Below, piece after piece: positions 28,935 to 41,067 of a stretch of 64,000 bases of DNA (the stretch's first letter is position 1; every line of letters begins with the position of its first letter). A program made the position numbers and the translations under genes. The stretch covers positions 62,001-126,000 of the forward strand of contig QUOL01000017.1 of assembly GCA_009761415.1 (NCBI GenBank), read 5' to 3'. The notes beneath the pieces were generated by a model that saw only the letters and a program-made list of their open reading frames with translations, did no database searches and was not told where the DNA came from. The DNA comes from Sarcomyxa edulis. Lineage: Eukaryota; Basidiomycota; Agaricomycetes; Agaricales; Mycenaceae.

Positions 28935-29229
28935 CGCCAAAACAGGACTGCGCGTGATGTCGCAAGTTGCCGAGCGGAGGTTGAAAATGACCTATCGACA
29001 AGACCCGGCTTATAGAAAGCAGACGTCAAACAAGGATATCCCGAGGCACGACGGTTTCAAGGAATTGTTTACTCTGCCTCAGGGAGACTAGCTAAACGCC
29101 AAATTCGTGACTTGCCTCCAACTTACTCCAAGATTGTAGACTTTGATATCTCAATCAACACTGACATCAAAACCGTCGCAATAGACCAACAAAAGTTCTC
29201 CAGTAGCCCTAGCTGGTGAAATGTGATGC

Positions 29230-29241
29230 GCGTCGACGCGT
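29230..29241. repeat. GCGTCGACGCGT palindromic 12-mer, copy 2
   Basis: Second exact copy of the 12-mer at 28923-28934, only 50 bp before the lipase ATG, so probably within its leader or core promoter. Confidence 0.45.
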
Positions 29242-29290
29242 TCTTCGGGCTCCATACAATAAGTATATCGTCTTTCCATGCATCACGATC

Positions 29291-31189
29291 ATGAACGAGG
29301 ACTTCACCAACTCGAAATCAACATCATCTCAGACTGATCCTCCAACCTCTTCCGAGTATCCTCTCTCTAGCCAACCAATCGCCCAGCCCGTCGCGACCCC
29401 TCTAGCCCCACCCGCTCTAATCCCAATCCCCAAACGGAACCGATACGTTTACGGTGCCCTACTCTCTCGAACGCTCCCGAACTACACGGGTCAATATACA
29501 GTCGGTGTATGTGATGTCGAGATTCCCGTAGAGACGCCCCAGACGTTTGGTACTTTCAGACACAAATCATTAATACTGCCCAACGACTCGGGTGCCCCAC
29601 TGGCAGCAGGTTTGACTCTCGATACTGTCTTCTTCACTCTATTCTATCCTGCCAATCCAACACCTGGCGATAGTTCTGGTCGTGTGCTTTGGTTCCCAAA
29701 GTAAGTAAACCCTGCTTCTTTGATGCGCGATTTATGGATTTAATTATTGTACTACTTACTTGAATCATGATGTGCTGTCGTACTGACTCGGACAGACTTC
29801 GTCAAACTATCGACGGGTTCCTCAGAATGGCGAAACGGACACCGAGGTTTCTTTGGAGATGTATAGCATGTACGTATGCACTCAGTCGAGTTCTAGTTCT
29901 CTTTCATTTCAGTGGTAAATGAGGTTAATGCTAATTATCTCGTCCAGACCCTGTTGCCGCTGCCGCGATCTGGGGTACCACCTTCCCCGCACACGCCAAC
30001 GCGCCCCTACGCCCCCCTCCACCTCCATCCCCAGAACACCCTAGCCAATGGCCATTCATCCTATTCAGCCACGGCGTAGGCTGTTCCCGCCTTATGTACT
30101 CATCCCTCTGCGGGGAACTCGCTTCTCGTGGGTACGTCGTTGCAGCTATCGAGCATCGTGATGGGACTGGGCCGTCGTCTACTATTACTACTTCTGATGG
30201 AGTTACGAGACAGCTTGAGTGGTTGGACTGGCGGGACTTGGAGTGCGTTTCGATGCTCCCTTTCGAGAGAATCAGGTGTTTTGATGATTTTGAGTCAGGT
30301 GGCCAGACCTCCCCGTACAACCTACAGATGATACCACACTCAGACATGCACAACTCTCCTTCCGTCTCGCTGAAACGTACGAGGTCCTAAAAGCCATGCA
30401 AAAAATCACCCACCAGGGCAGCCCGATCGTCCAGACTTCCACAGTCAATACTCCGAACTTCGATTGGTCCCTTTGGAAATCTGTCAATTGCGATAAACCC
30501 ATCATGTGTGGGCATTCACTTGGTGGTAGCCTGAGTGTCAGTGTTTCCGTCTTTTGGTACGCGTACAAAACCTCTAAGTGTGGTACAGCTAGCAGCCGCT
30601 ACGGACGATCGCTTCAACTTTAGCAAAATCGTCGTTTTTGATCCTGCAATGCAACGTGAGTATTTGATTCTTAACGCCACCTGTTTTGTTTGTCTGATAG
30701 GGATATTCGTGATCAGGTCTCGAGCCATGGATGTCGCGTTTACACCTCGGTATACCATGTCCTCTTCTCTGCATCAATTCGGAAGAATTTGTACAGTCGC
30801 GTGAATTTCAGCCATTGCTCAAAGTCGCGCGACGGACGAAGCATAAAGCTGTTTTTAGTATAGGTAAGTAAACCCAAGTTCGTCTCCCAATTTGACGTTT
30901 ATCACTAGGTCCTGGCTGTACCTGTACAGCGGGCTCTACACACCCTTCACTCTCAGACGTGTTCCTCATCCTCCCGGGATTCATCAATCGCATGACTGGG
31001 TTGAAGATCAAGGCGTACGAGATGATGGACAAAATCGTCTTTGGGGTTAGCGGATTCTTGGAGATGGAGTCGTCTGGCGATGGTAAGTATGATACTATTT
31101 TTGACGGGGCGAAAGTCCACAGAGGAGATCTTGGTAGAGAGACCAAGAAGCCGAGTGGTGTGCCGGGCGAGGTGTTCGTCCATGTTTGA
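29291..31189 (+). CDS. Platelet-activating factor acetylhydrolase-like lipase
   Basis: Start at 29291 ([14 protein letters not shown]); exon 1 ends at 29700 and about six more exons follow. The protein shows [22 protein letters not shown], then [48 protein letters not shown], the nucleophile elbow [16 protein letters not shown], and a C-terminal segment with [13 protein letters not shown]. This is the order of the PAF-AH isoform II alpha/beta-hydrolase family. Ser of GHSLGG is the expected nucleophile; Asp of VVFDPAM and His of THPSLSD fit the rest of the triad. Family members cleave short or oxidised acyl chains from phospholipids. The N-terminal 45 residues are Ser/Thr/Pro-rich without a signal peptide, so a cytosolic or membrane-bound enzyme is more likely. 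Confidence 0.85.
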
Positions 31190-31372
31190 TGTAGATCGAG
31201 GTGGATTGTACTGGTAATTGGGTATCATCTCCTACATGGAATTATGGATCCTAGACATGTCTCGCGGAACGCTGTATCTTTGACGCGTACGGCGTACTGT
31301 GGCGGCGCGTCTTGAGTATCTTGAGGATCTTGAGGAAGTCCAGGCCCAAAAAGACCGGCCGAAAGTAGCAAC

Positions 31373-31484
31373 TATAAACAACCTCGACCCCAATCGATTT
31401 TCGAATCTCGAATTTCTCACGGCCTCTTTCTTCTCTCCAAAATAAATCTATCAAACCCACTCATCCACCTCCATCTAACTCACC
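31373..31484 (+). promoter_or_regulatory. Core promoter and leader of TPI1
   Basis: A TATAAA at 31373-31378 lies 107 bp before the TPI1 ATG, and the last 30 bases before the ATG are a CT-rich run ending in CTCACC. This is the usual arrangement in strongly expressed fungal glycolytic genes. The start context CACCATGAC is near-optimal. Confidence 0.6.
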
Positions 31485-32563
<1,079 letters not shown>

Positions 32564-34161
32564 AGATGTATACTCAAGATCGAGCGTTTAGAAAGGAAAG
32601 GGAACAGAAGGAACAGAAGTTTGTAATACTCACTATCATTGTTGTATCAATCAATTGCGCGTTGTGAGAGCAAGTAGACGGCCTCGAAGTGGAGAAGGGT
32701 CGTTTTGTCGTTGTTTGTTATCGGCGCCATTGCCCTTGATTGCCCGCAAGCGAGATGCTGGCGAGAAGCATCGATTGGATATTCCTCGATAAGTTCTGAC
32801 GCGAGGTACGAGCGGCTTACGCTCATCCTAGGATTACCTGCCTGCTAGCGCGTCTTTGGCGCGTCTCATTCATTGATCGACGTCGGCGATCGTGAGAGAT
32901 AATCTCGGATCTATCCGAACATTTTCGAGACGCGCCTTCTCATCGTCGAACGTCCTCATCATCGTTCACTTCGACTTGCTAGCTCTCATATCCCACTGCT
33001 CCTGTTTTTCGTCCCTGCCCTCCATCTTCTGTTCCAAATATCTGCATTTTATCACAGCCTGTTAGTGTGTTTAGTATGCTCGGAATATCCGTTCTATACC
33101 TGATATCCAGAACCTTTAGGTTTCGTACGCTGCTTCGAGATTTCGAGCTCTTTCTACTTCAGATACTTCATCCGCCGTCGGACTCGTCTTACTGTCTGCA
33201 CACGTGAGACATGCTCAGTCAGCCCTCGGCCCAAAGGTTTCTTCTCCCAGGCCCCAGAACCAGGATTTCACATCGCGTGGTACCTACGTCCTTGATTAGA
33301 ACCTAGCTCTTCAAGTACCACACTCGTGTTGTGAAAATAGCGCCTCCTTATCGTGTACCATCATGTAGACCGACCCTCGACCCGGAGGCTCTCGGGGCTA
33401 CTGCGTGCGGATTGACCTTCCGACTTCCATTGCCCCAGGACAACCAACGGGCAGGACAACATTTTCCTGTTATACGTTTAGATGTGCTCGGAGGTTAAAA
33501 CTGCGATTCATCGATTGATCGAGCAATCAAAAATCAATATAATTTTCGTCCGTTGTTATGAACTCGGACACGTCGACGAAACCAACACTCGCGGGTCTCC
33601 CCATCCCAAGGTCCCAGAAATGTCTACTGTCTTACAGTTAAACTGTATCCATCGATTTAGCCATGTACAAAGTGAAAGCTCGGAAGTCACTAGATATATT
33701 CATCTCTTGATCATCACGGCCGGGCGTCAATTGAACAAAGCATATCATTCTTCATAAGGCGACTGGGTTTCTACCCATAGAGGAGCTCTAGTTAATACGA
33801 AAGATCCAAGATGTGGACTGTGGTAAGTCAATCCTCTCGTTCTCCTAGGTGAATGTCAAAACTGACTCGAGAATATCTGTGGCTACACAGGATTTAGTCA
33901 CTCTCTGAAACACGCATCTGTAATGCCGCAGCAAAGGTCTTGACAGACGCAGCATTCTTTCAATCTCGGAAGACCTCGAGAACCGTCACGGTCAAGATGT
34001 CCACCAATCGTCGATGAATCAGATGACAATCACAATCAGGTACGTAGGAACAAGGATCCCATCGTGTTCTCTTCCGTTCTCAGAGGAGATGCAGAAATTA
34101 TATAGTCAGTGCATGCAGGGAATAGTTTCGTCAGAACGGAATCCTTCGAATTACTACCAAC
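32564..34161. other. Intergenic, 1.6 kb, no gene supported
   Basis: Between TPI1 and membrane-family copy 2. Open frames are short. The stretch 32840-32950 has several GCGCGTC/GACGCG words (cgcgtctttggcgcgtctc; gagacgcgcc), similar in core to the ACGCGTC boxes elsewhere in 25-36 kb. I see no LTR pair or coding family. Confidence 0.45.
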
Positions 34162-35651
34162 ATGTCATCTAGCAATTGTTTTAGCACGATTTGGATGACG
34201 CCCATCTACCATATGCTGGTGCGTCTTGATTCTTACGTCCATCCATTTCTCTAAATCGACTGGATTCCAGGTGCGCATCCTGTTCTATGGTAAAACCGGC
34301 CATGAATCAAATCCAAATTTTTATTCACGCAGACAATCCCTTATTTCTAGGAATGAACATCATCCTATTCTGCATCGGTACGCATATTCTGCGCCAGCAG
34401 AAACAAGGTCCCAAGACGGTACTTCTGTCGACTACAATAGCATTATTTGTTCTCTCCACCGTAAATGCCGTCCTATCTACAATGCTCGATCTTCAGACTT
34501 TCGCCCTCCTCACTTTGGCCGAGTTGGGAGTCGGGAAATGTGACATGCTGATACCAGAAATATCCGTAGTCAAAGTGATTGGTGTTACAAATGTTGCAAT
34601 GAGGTAGGCACTAGACTGTTATGTTTGAAACGAATCCCCATTGACGTCGCACTTTGAGAGAAGTGCTATAGCAGATGGGTTGCTAGTAAATATACTGCCA
34701 CAAAATAATTGCATTGACTGTCGCTCATATATGCTTACAGATATACCGCTGCTACATTGTCTGGACTTCTCGGAAATTGGTCATCGCTGTCCCAACTGTC
34801 TTGCTTTTGGGGAGCACCGGTGCGTTGGCCTAATTAATATGCTTATGTTTGCTCTTATAACATTGGTAGGCTACGGTCTCGCGGCTGCATTCATAACCGG
34901 GTTCATGGAGGTTGTCTCTGGAAGTGGACCGAAGAAATATTACAATCTGGAAGGTGTTCTCACGAGCTTTGATCCTAGAATATCGTTCATCTTGTCCGCC
35001 ACAACCAACGTCGTCGTAACAGGGCTAACAGGTATGTCCTGTGCACACACATAGACTGACCGCTCATTTGATGCATACCAGCTGGGCGAATATGGTGGAT
35101 CAGCCGTCAGGCTCGGTTCATTCTAGGACGAGACTTTACTCGAAGATATTCAACCACGATTGCAATAATGTGAGTTTTGCCTCTACTTTCGATCCAAATT
35201 GGAAATCTCGCTGACCATTTTACTTATCGTAGTGTGGAGTCAGGACTTATCTACACCCTATCAATCGCCTTATACCTGATCATCGCATATGTTTATGCTG
35301 AATCCACTGATTATCCCGGAATGCTGTATTCCGCTCTTACTCAGATTGTGGTGAGCTCGTATGCCACTGTACAATATCAATAGCCTCTCTTCTGAATTGT
35401 TCGGCATTCTACAGAGTCTCGCGCCCATGCTCATGATCGTGCGAGTCGGCCTGGGTGTCTCTACCGACAGTGTCGAACATTCAGTAGCAGCTGCTCGCAC
35501 AGACATTAAACCCAGACTCACACCTCTCAATATGGAGGCAGAGGTCCTTCGCAGTCCAGCCGAGATTTCCATCATCGACATACGTCGCCAAGAGCGGAAC
35601 CTAATCAGTCCAATCGAGACTATAGGTAGGGTATCGGTCAGAGAAGCATGA
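34162..35651 (+). CDS. Multi-pass membrane protein, Agaricomycete-expanded family (copy 2)
   Basis: Nine exons: 34162-34218, 34271-34289, 34333-34603, 34664-34685, 34741-34819, 34870-35031, 35082-35169, 35233-35350, 35415-35651. The sum is 1053 nt and all phases agree, giving 350 residues. Segments: FLGMNIILFCIGTHIL, TTIALFVLSTVNAVL, AIADGLL-IYRCYIVW, GYGLAAAFITGF, ILSATTNVVVTGLT, GRIWWISRQARFILG, ESGLIYTLSIALYLIIAYVY, then SLAPMLMIVRVGLGV and a polar tail ending GRVSVREA. The same 19-nt and 22-nt exons occur in copy 1. It lies in the opposite orientation, 6.5 kb from copy 1. Function unknown. Confidence 0.8.
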
Positions 35652-36127
35652 AGTTTATGTCTCATCTTTCCCTGAATCATTTCAACCTAGCTTACCGTTC
35701 TCTTTAACCTGAGTAACATCCACCAGGATGATCAAGCTTATGTAATGCATCATGCTAGCACAAGACCACAATTTCTCTGTCTGGCTGTGAGAAACGGACT
35801 ATCATCATTTAAGGTCTTGAGTCTTATAAAAGTGAGACTCAAGGTCATGCTATAGTTCCATAGGACGTTTCATGCTTCGAAAACGCGTCGCTGGAAAAGA
35901 CGCGTCGTGATCACATGATCTCTCGGCTCGGCCGAGGAGTGGTTGAGTCGACGACTTTAGTAGAGGTAAAGTGGTTCCAGAACCGGAGCGCAGCGAACAT
36001 AAGTGGACGGATCGAATGGCGGTGAGATTGTACATAAATAACGAGGTCCAGGTAATGTCCGTGGGATAAGTACACCGAAGAGAACTGACATCTTGTACAC
36101 CACCTTGTCACTGGCAAGACTCGGCGC
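35652..36127. other. 3' flank of copy 2 with shared inverted element
   Basis: About 475 bp between two convergent genes. It carries copy B of the twin ACGCGTC element (35876-35917). Just before it, ATGCTATAGTTCCATAGGAC (from about 35847) also resembles the matching position in the 3' flank of the truncated minus-strand copy. Confidence 0.5.
35876..35917 (+). repeat. Copy B of the twin ACGCGTC element
   Basis: Matches the reverse complement of 25492-25532. Two ACGCGTCG/GACGCGTC boxes face each other across a short A-rich spacer, followed by TGATCAC. It starts 225 bp after the stop of copy 2; copy A starts 222 bp after the stop of the truncated copy. Confidence 0.6.
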
Positions 36128-39100
36128 CTACTTGAACGAGGACGATCGCGATCTGTTATAGCCCGGGGATGATGACATTCCGGATAGTCCAGACAAACTG
36201 TCCCCTGACGGCCACTGATACCGAATTCTTCTCGAGGACTCCTTGGAGGAACCACGTCTGGTCCTTGGCTGCAGAGGGAGAGGGGACGATATTTGTATGT
36301 TTGTATCACTGCTATAGCAAGGCCGAGAGGGTGATCTCGACCGCGACCGTGGCATTGACGCAAAACTGGAGCTACTCCCATGCTTCATCCTGGGTATAGA
36401 GATGGGTTTCACCAATGTACGAGATGGTCGTGGCGGTGATGGCGGTCGGATCGGTGGCATGGCAGAGGCGACTGGGATCACAATTCTCAAACCTCCCACA
36501 ATCTGGTCAACCTCTTCCCATCGTTCCCGGAGGTCTGTTAGGTATTGTGATTCAGTGTCAATCATGTCGCCGAAGGACTCGCTCCAGATATACGTCAAAT
36601 TCTTTGAGTAGGTGTGTTGAATTGCAACCAGGTGAACAATGGCTGCCGTGAGTCCCTTGTTGACCAGTCTCAAGTACACCGGAAGTTCCACAAATAACCT
36701 CCTCCTCATTGCAGAATACGACTCCGACCCTTCTCGCAATAGCGCCGTCTGTTCCGTCCGACTGCCTTTAGTAGGGGAGGAATTGAAGCGTTTCGACCGA
36801 TACTGATTGGTTTTCTGCTCGGCCATCAAGTTCACCAGTCTCTTCGGTTCGTCCATGGTACGCGACAACTTCGTCAGCGGTTCGATAAACTGCCCCCTAA
36901 CATCTATCCTCAACCTGTCCGCCAACTTCAACAGCCCATCCAGCACGATCAGAAACATTTCAAATGTCTCCGAAGTGGTATCTCCACCATTCACTCCAGT
37001 CAGAGTCCCAAAGCGTGAGCCCCAAAAACGGAAAGACATTACGCTTTCGTATACACAGTCAGCCCAGTTTGACACATGTCTCGGCCAATCCTCGACGAAA
37101 ACTTGAACTCGTCTTAGCTCGGACGACATGTTTCCAATCCGCAACTGCTCCTCCTTCTGACGGCGTTCCTTCTCCAATTTGACGAGGTTTGTCTCGTCTT
37201 CGCTGCTATTGTTCAATTGGCGACGTTCCTTGCCACCACTCGTCAACTTCCACTGAGGTATGACTAGAGCAATGACATCCTTGACAGAGCGTAGCCTTTT
37301 TCTCCGTCTCGGCTCTACTGCTATATGGAACCCTGGATTCTCGCTATCTCCCACGTACCCCGTGAAATCAGGGACGATGCTGTTGCTGGCTTCGTGGTCG
37401 GTGTCAGACGTCATGTATGGTGTAGTAGCCTCTACGCTCGAGTCGATTGGATCCAAATCTTCCACCCCCGGCTTGACTGAAGTCTGATCACGGGTTTCAC
37501 TGATTGCTTTCAGTGTTTGGCACACATAAACAGCAGTCGGTCGATCTACTGGTTCTTGTGCCCAACAGCATTCGACCAGATTCCATATCTCCTCTGAAAA
37601 CGGATCGGACTCGCAAGAGGGACGTTGAGGTCGGTTGCCGCCTAAAACCTGATATATGATCATAGGCGCCGTGAAAGACTCGAACGGTCGTGTACCCGTA
37701 TAGATCTTCATTCCGGATGAGTTGAGATTCCGTATCAGTAACAGGGGAGAGATCGAAAGAATGTTAGACAGACCTCGAACACAGTGCACGCGAATGCGTA
37801 GATATCTCTGGCTGATTTCCTTTGATGTTGACAGTCAATGCACCAAGACTTGTCAAGCTTCTCGTAGCGCATAAGCTCAGGCGCCAGCCAAGGGGTCGTC
37901 CCAGTGTTGCCCGTCACAGATGTATGCTCTCTATTGGACTCGATGACCGAGACGAGGCCAAAATCGGCTAAGCAGCAAGTTAGGTCATCAGCTACCATAA
38001 CGTTGGCCTGATAGAAAGACTTAGATTCGATCATCCATCAGACTGGATATATAGTTGGGACTCAACTCCTTTGATGTCGCCATGCACCAGTGGTGGGTGG
38101 AGGTTATGCAGGTAACAAATCCCGTCCGCAATTTCGGTAATCTTATGAATCATGGTCAGCTCGCCCCACGGGTTGAAAAGAAGAAAGGACTTGCTGCTTT
38201 CAGACGATCGTGATCGGGGCTTTCTAGAAGAAAATTTACAATATTGCCATGAACCATATATGGAGAGATGAGACAAAAGCGCGGAGAGAACACGTTCGTG
38301 TTGACTCCCCAAAATGGAAGTATGTTAGGATGATGGAGTTGCCGCCACAACAGCGCTTCGTGAAAGAATTCCTGGACTTATATTGTAGGCCTTCTCTCAA
38401 CCCGAGAGTGAGATACTCACCTGAGCCGCTCTCGCTCGATCTTTAACTGTCATGCTGATGAAGAATCGTAAGACTTTACAACAAATTGTTTGGTTGCCAA
38501 GTTGTCCTTTGTAGATGTCCTGAAGGAGGAAGCATAAGTCTGTCGTGAAGTGATATATGCATTGATCCTACCGAGAACCCCCCTCCCTCTATAGGATGAC
38601 TCCCAACAGTGATATTATGCAGAAAGAAAGAAGGAGGTAATGCTTTCGACGTTTTGGCCAGTGAACGCAAACATCGAAGGCAGTTCTTTCGATATGCCTT
38701 ATCAAGTTCCTGATTGTCCAATTCCTTTGGACGGGTGACTGTGAGTCCCTTCGATCGACTGTTAGCTTGTCGTGAACTTACCGACTGCAAGAGCTCTAGA
38801 ACACAGCTTGCCTGCAAGCCTTCAGGAGCGACACTATCATCCCATCCATCCTTCGAGGAAAGAATTTTTCGTAATTCTTCCGTACTAGTGATACCCTCAA
38901 TAAAACCTCCAGAAGTAGCCAAGATGTGAGCTCCAGTTGGCGTTATGACGGTGATAAGCTCGGCCTCGTCCACGTCAGTAGAACAATGAATGCGGCGGTC
39001 TCTCGGTAGTAAGGCATTAAAGTGTTGCAGAAGCATAGGTTTCTCTCGCAGTAATGTCGCGATATTTTTGATAAGAGTATCAACATCGATCCTGAGGGTT

Positions 39101-39365
39101 CGGTCAGGCGATTGACACGACTGGTCTTTTGAGAATAGACGTACCGTCCGTGAACCCATCGGCCCATCACAGACAAGAAACTTTGATACACTGTTGGCGT
39201 ATCTGCATAATTCGTTCTCACATCCTCGAGATAAGCAGCTACGTCTGGAACATCTATGGGACGGTAGAGGGAGAGGCTTGACATGTACTCGCCCCAAGTC
39301 CGCGACGTCGAGCTAAGAGAAGAAGACAAGCCACGCAATGTTGGATGTTGACTGACCGTTTCCAC
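36128..39365 (-). CDS. PAH domain - protein kinase - BAR-like domain fusion protein
   Basis: The N-terminus has a paired amphipathic helix (PAH) region: IDVPDVAAYLEDVRTNYADT then YQSFLSVM, and after a short intron DTLIKNIATLLREKPMLLQH followed by FNALLPRDRRI. The exon continues without a break into a kinase of the tyrosine-kinase-like type: Gly loop GGGFSDIYKG (across an intron), Lys in CCKVLRFF, alpha-C Glu in EFFHEALLWRQLHHPN, catalytic loop LVHGDIKGANV, LADFGLVSV, TPWLAPELM, and LVECCWAQEPVDRPTA. The last 550-residue exon runs straight on into a helical region (RRVQVFVEDWPRHVSNWADC; AMRRRLFVELPVYLRLVNKG; DLRERWEEVDQIVGGLRI) like the BAR domain of basidiomycete Rho-GEFs, then a Ser/Arg/Pro tail. 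Catalytic residues appear intact. The true start may lie further upstream (39366-39430), where another splice is possible. Confidence 0.78.
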
Positions 39366-39804
39366 GAGGCTCGGTCTTCGAAATTGGCCAAGGTCGTATG
39401 GGCGTCTAGAAATGACAGTTCAAGCTTGATGAGCGGTGATCAAGGACATCGAGCCGAGTAACTTTAAATTTATCAAGGCAGTTTGCCGAATCTATAGTCG
39501 TCCACTGGATTGAGATAAGTGACAATGACACACAGTATAAAATGAAAGAGTCCTTGCCCGCAACATGATGCTTGAATAATTTGACAGAACTCAAAACACA
39601 CGGTCATATTACACGTTTAAGTCAACGCCACACACAACGAAAATTCACAGTCCAGCATTATGCGGTTCATACGACGGTGGTAGGACTGGAAGAAACAATA
39701 TGAAGTCAGCACAATATCCTAGACAATCAATGAATTAGAAGGCCTGCAACATGATCCTAGTGCGATACTTACAAGTACTAAGCCCAGCTCAATAACTCGG
39801 GCTT
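39366..39804. other. Region between kinase fusion and PhzF-like gene
   Basis: About 440 bp. A possible extra 5' exon of the kinase fusion lies near 39370-39410 (minus-strand FEDRASWKR-like frame followed by GTCAGT). Otherwise no coding signal. Confidence 0.4.
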
Positions 39805-40785
39805 TCAAAGGTCGACCTCTACGAAGCCATTCAAAACACTGACCGCCCCACCCTGGAGATCTACGCCCACTACCTGTAGATCACCTCCTGGCTGCTCCTC
39901 GACAGATACGCTGACCGAAATTTCGCTCCTTCGGCCCATTTCAACTCCTTGTACAACATCAATTACCACAGTCTTAGTACGACTTCCTTTGGCGCTATTC
40001 TTGGTCAGTCTCCTGAGAGCTAGCCATCCTGCAAAGGCAGAAGCGGCCGATCCGGTAGCTGGATCTTCTAACGGGCCCTCAAACATCCTGCTCCTCACCA
40101 CCCCATCGTCTCTTTCAAAGAACGCGTACAATCCCACAAACCCTTCCCACTCTCCAAGATAACCTTCGGGCAATTCAAAATTTGTCGGAAAAGGCCTCAT
40201 ACTCTCCAAGGCCTTCTCCGAGGTGAGTTCGAGTAGATAGAAGGACATTCCCCTCACGACTGATACAACAGCTTCGGGACCTGTGCGTCCATTGAGATAG
40301 TCCTGCTCACTGAGTGACGGCTGTAATTCCTGCGTCTTGACCGCAGGATGCGCAAACTCGTGATGTATCTTGAAATTCAAAGGTACGTGCACCTGCACCT
40401 TCCCCGGAGAGGTAGCAGATTTGAGAACGGGTATGTCTCCAGCTTTCGTGCGCAGAGTCAACGTGGAAAGTTTAGAACCGGATTGAAAGGATCGTTGTTG
40501 GACGAGATACCAGCCCGTGCCCACAGTAGGATGGCCAGCAAAAGGCAGTTCCTCGGTCGGAGTAAAGATGTCGATTACGACGACCGACGGCGTAGAGTCA
40601 GATGTGTCTTGGTCGTGAAGAAATACGGTCTCGGATAGATTGAATTCGCGTGCGATGAGCTGTTTCTGGCTCTGTGCAAGAGTCACATCTGCAGGAATGT
40701 GGACAATGGCAAGGGGGTTACCCAAGAACCGAGTAGTGGTGAACACATCCAATTGAACGTACTTCAGCTGCATGTCGATGCTCAA
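39805..40785 (-). CDS. PhzF-family isomerase/epimerase-like protein
   Basis: Intronless, 326 residues (322 if the second Met, MQLKYVQLDVF, is used, which matches the usual family start better). Family landmarks: QLDVFTTTRFLGNPLAIVH, the catalytic Glu in REFNLSETVFL, PFAGHPTVGTGW, and EGPLEDPATGSAASAFAGWL. PhzF proteins have a diaminopimelate-epimerase-like fold and catalyse proton shifts; the fungal members mostly have unknown substrates, and presence here does not imply phenazine synthesis. It shares a 282-bp divergent promoter with the SET-domain gene. Confidence 0.9.
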   Translation of the reverse strand: MSIDMQLKYVQLDVFTTTRFLGNPLAIVHIPADVTLAQSQKQLIAREFNLSETVFLHDQDTSDSTPSVVVIDIFTPTEELPFAGHPTVGTGWYLVQQRSFQSGSKLSTLTLRTKAGDIPVLKSATSPGKVQVHVPLNFKIHHEFAHPAVKTQELQPSLSEQDYLNGRTGPEAVVSVVRGMSFYLLELTSEKALESMRPFPTNFELPEGYLGEWEGFVGLYAFFERDDGVVRSRMFEGPLEDPATGSAASAFAGWLALRRLTKNSAKGSRTKTVVIDVVQGVEMGRRSEISVSVSVEEQPGGDLQVVGVDLQGGAVSVLNGFVEVDL

Positions 40786-41067
40786 ATGGATTTATTCACC
40801 CGAAATGAAGCCTGAACTGCTTTTAATCAACTCGTTAGCACGTCCATGAGTGTATCTGGAATGGATTGACCTGTGATATATAAGTTGCCTTTTTCGCACT
40901 AAGTTCGAGTCGTCCTGGCCGAGTCTTATATACAATCGGACGGCGGTTGACGAGGGAGGCAAGAGGCAAGAAGCTTTAGCGAGTCGGACTTTTTTGTCTT
41001 CGTTCTTCACGATCGTCATGAAGTCAATTTCATTTCTGCTCTCAACGTCCATTTCCTGGCGAGGGCG
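40786..41067. promoter_or_regulatory. Bidirectional promoter, PhzF-like and SET-domain genes
   Basis: 282 bp between divergent starts, so the two genes are likely to share regulatory DNA. No specific factor site identified. Confidence 0.5.

Larger units (their letters stand above)
28436..29290. other. Unresolved upstream region with GCGTCGACGCGT palindromes
   Basis: About 850 bp. The left part may hold 5' exons of the possible gene at 27829-28435. The right part is the presumed promoter of the lipase gene and carries the 12-mer GCGTCGACGCGT twice, at 28923-28934 and 29230-29241. Each contains a 10-bp palindrome and an ACGCGT core. Confidence 0.4.

Noticed and set aside
33060..33480. Possible solo LTR between TPI1 and the membrane gene
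   Set aside because: No TG...CA ends with target duplication and no partner copy in the window.
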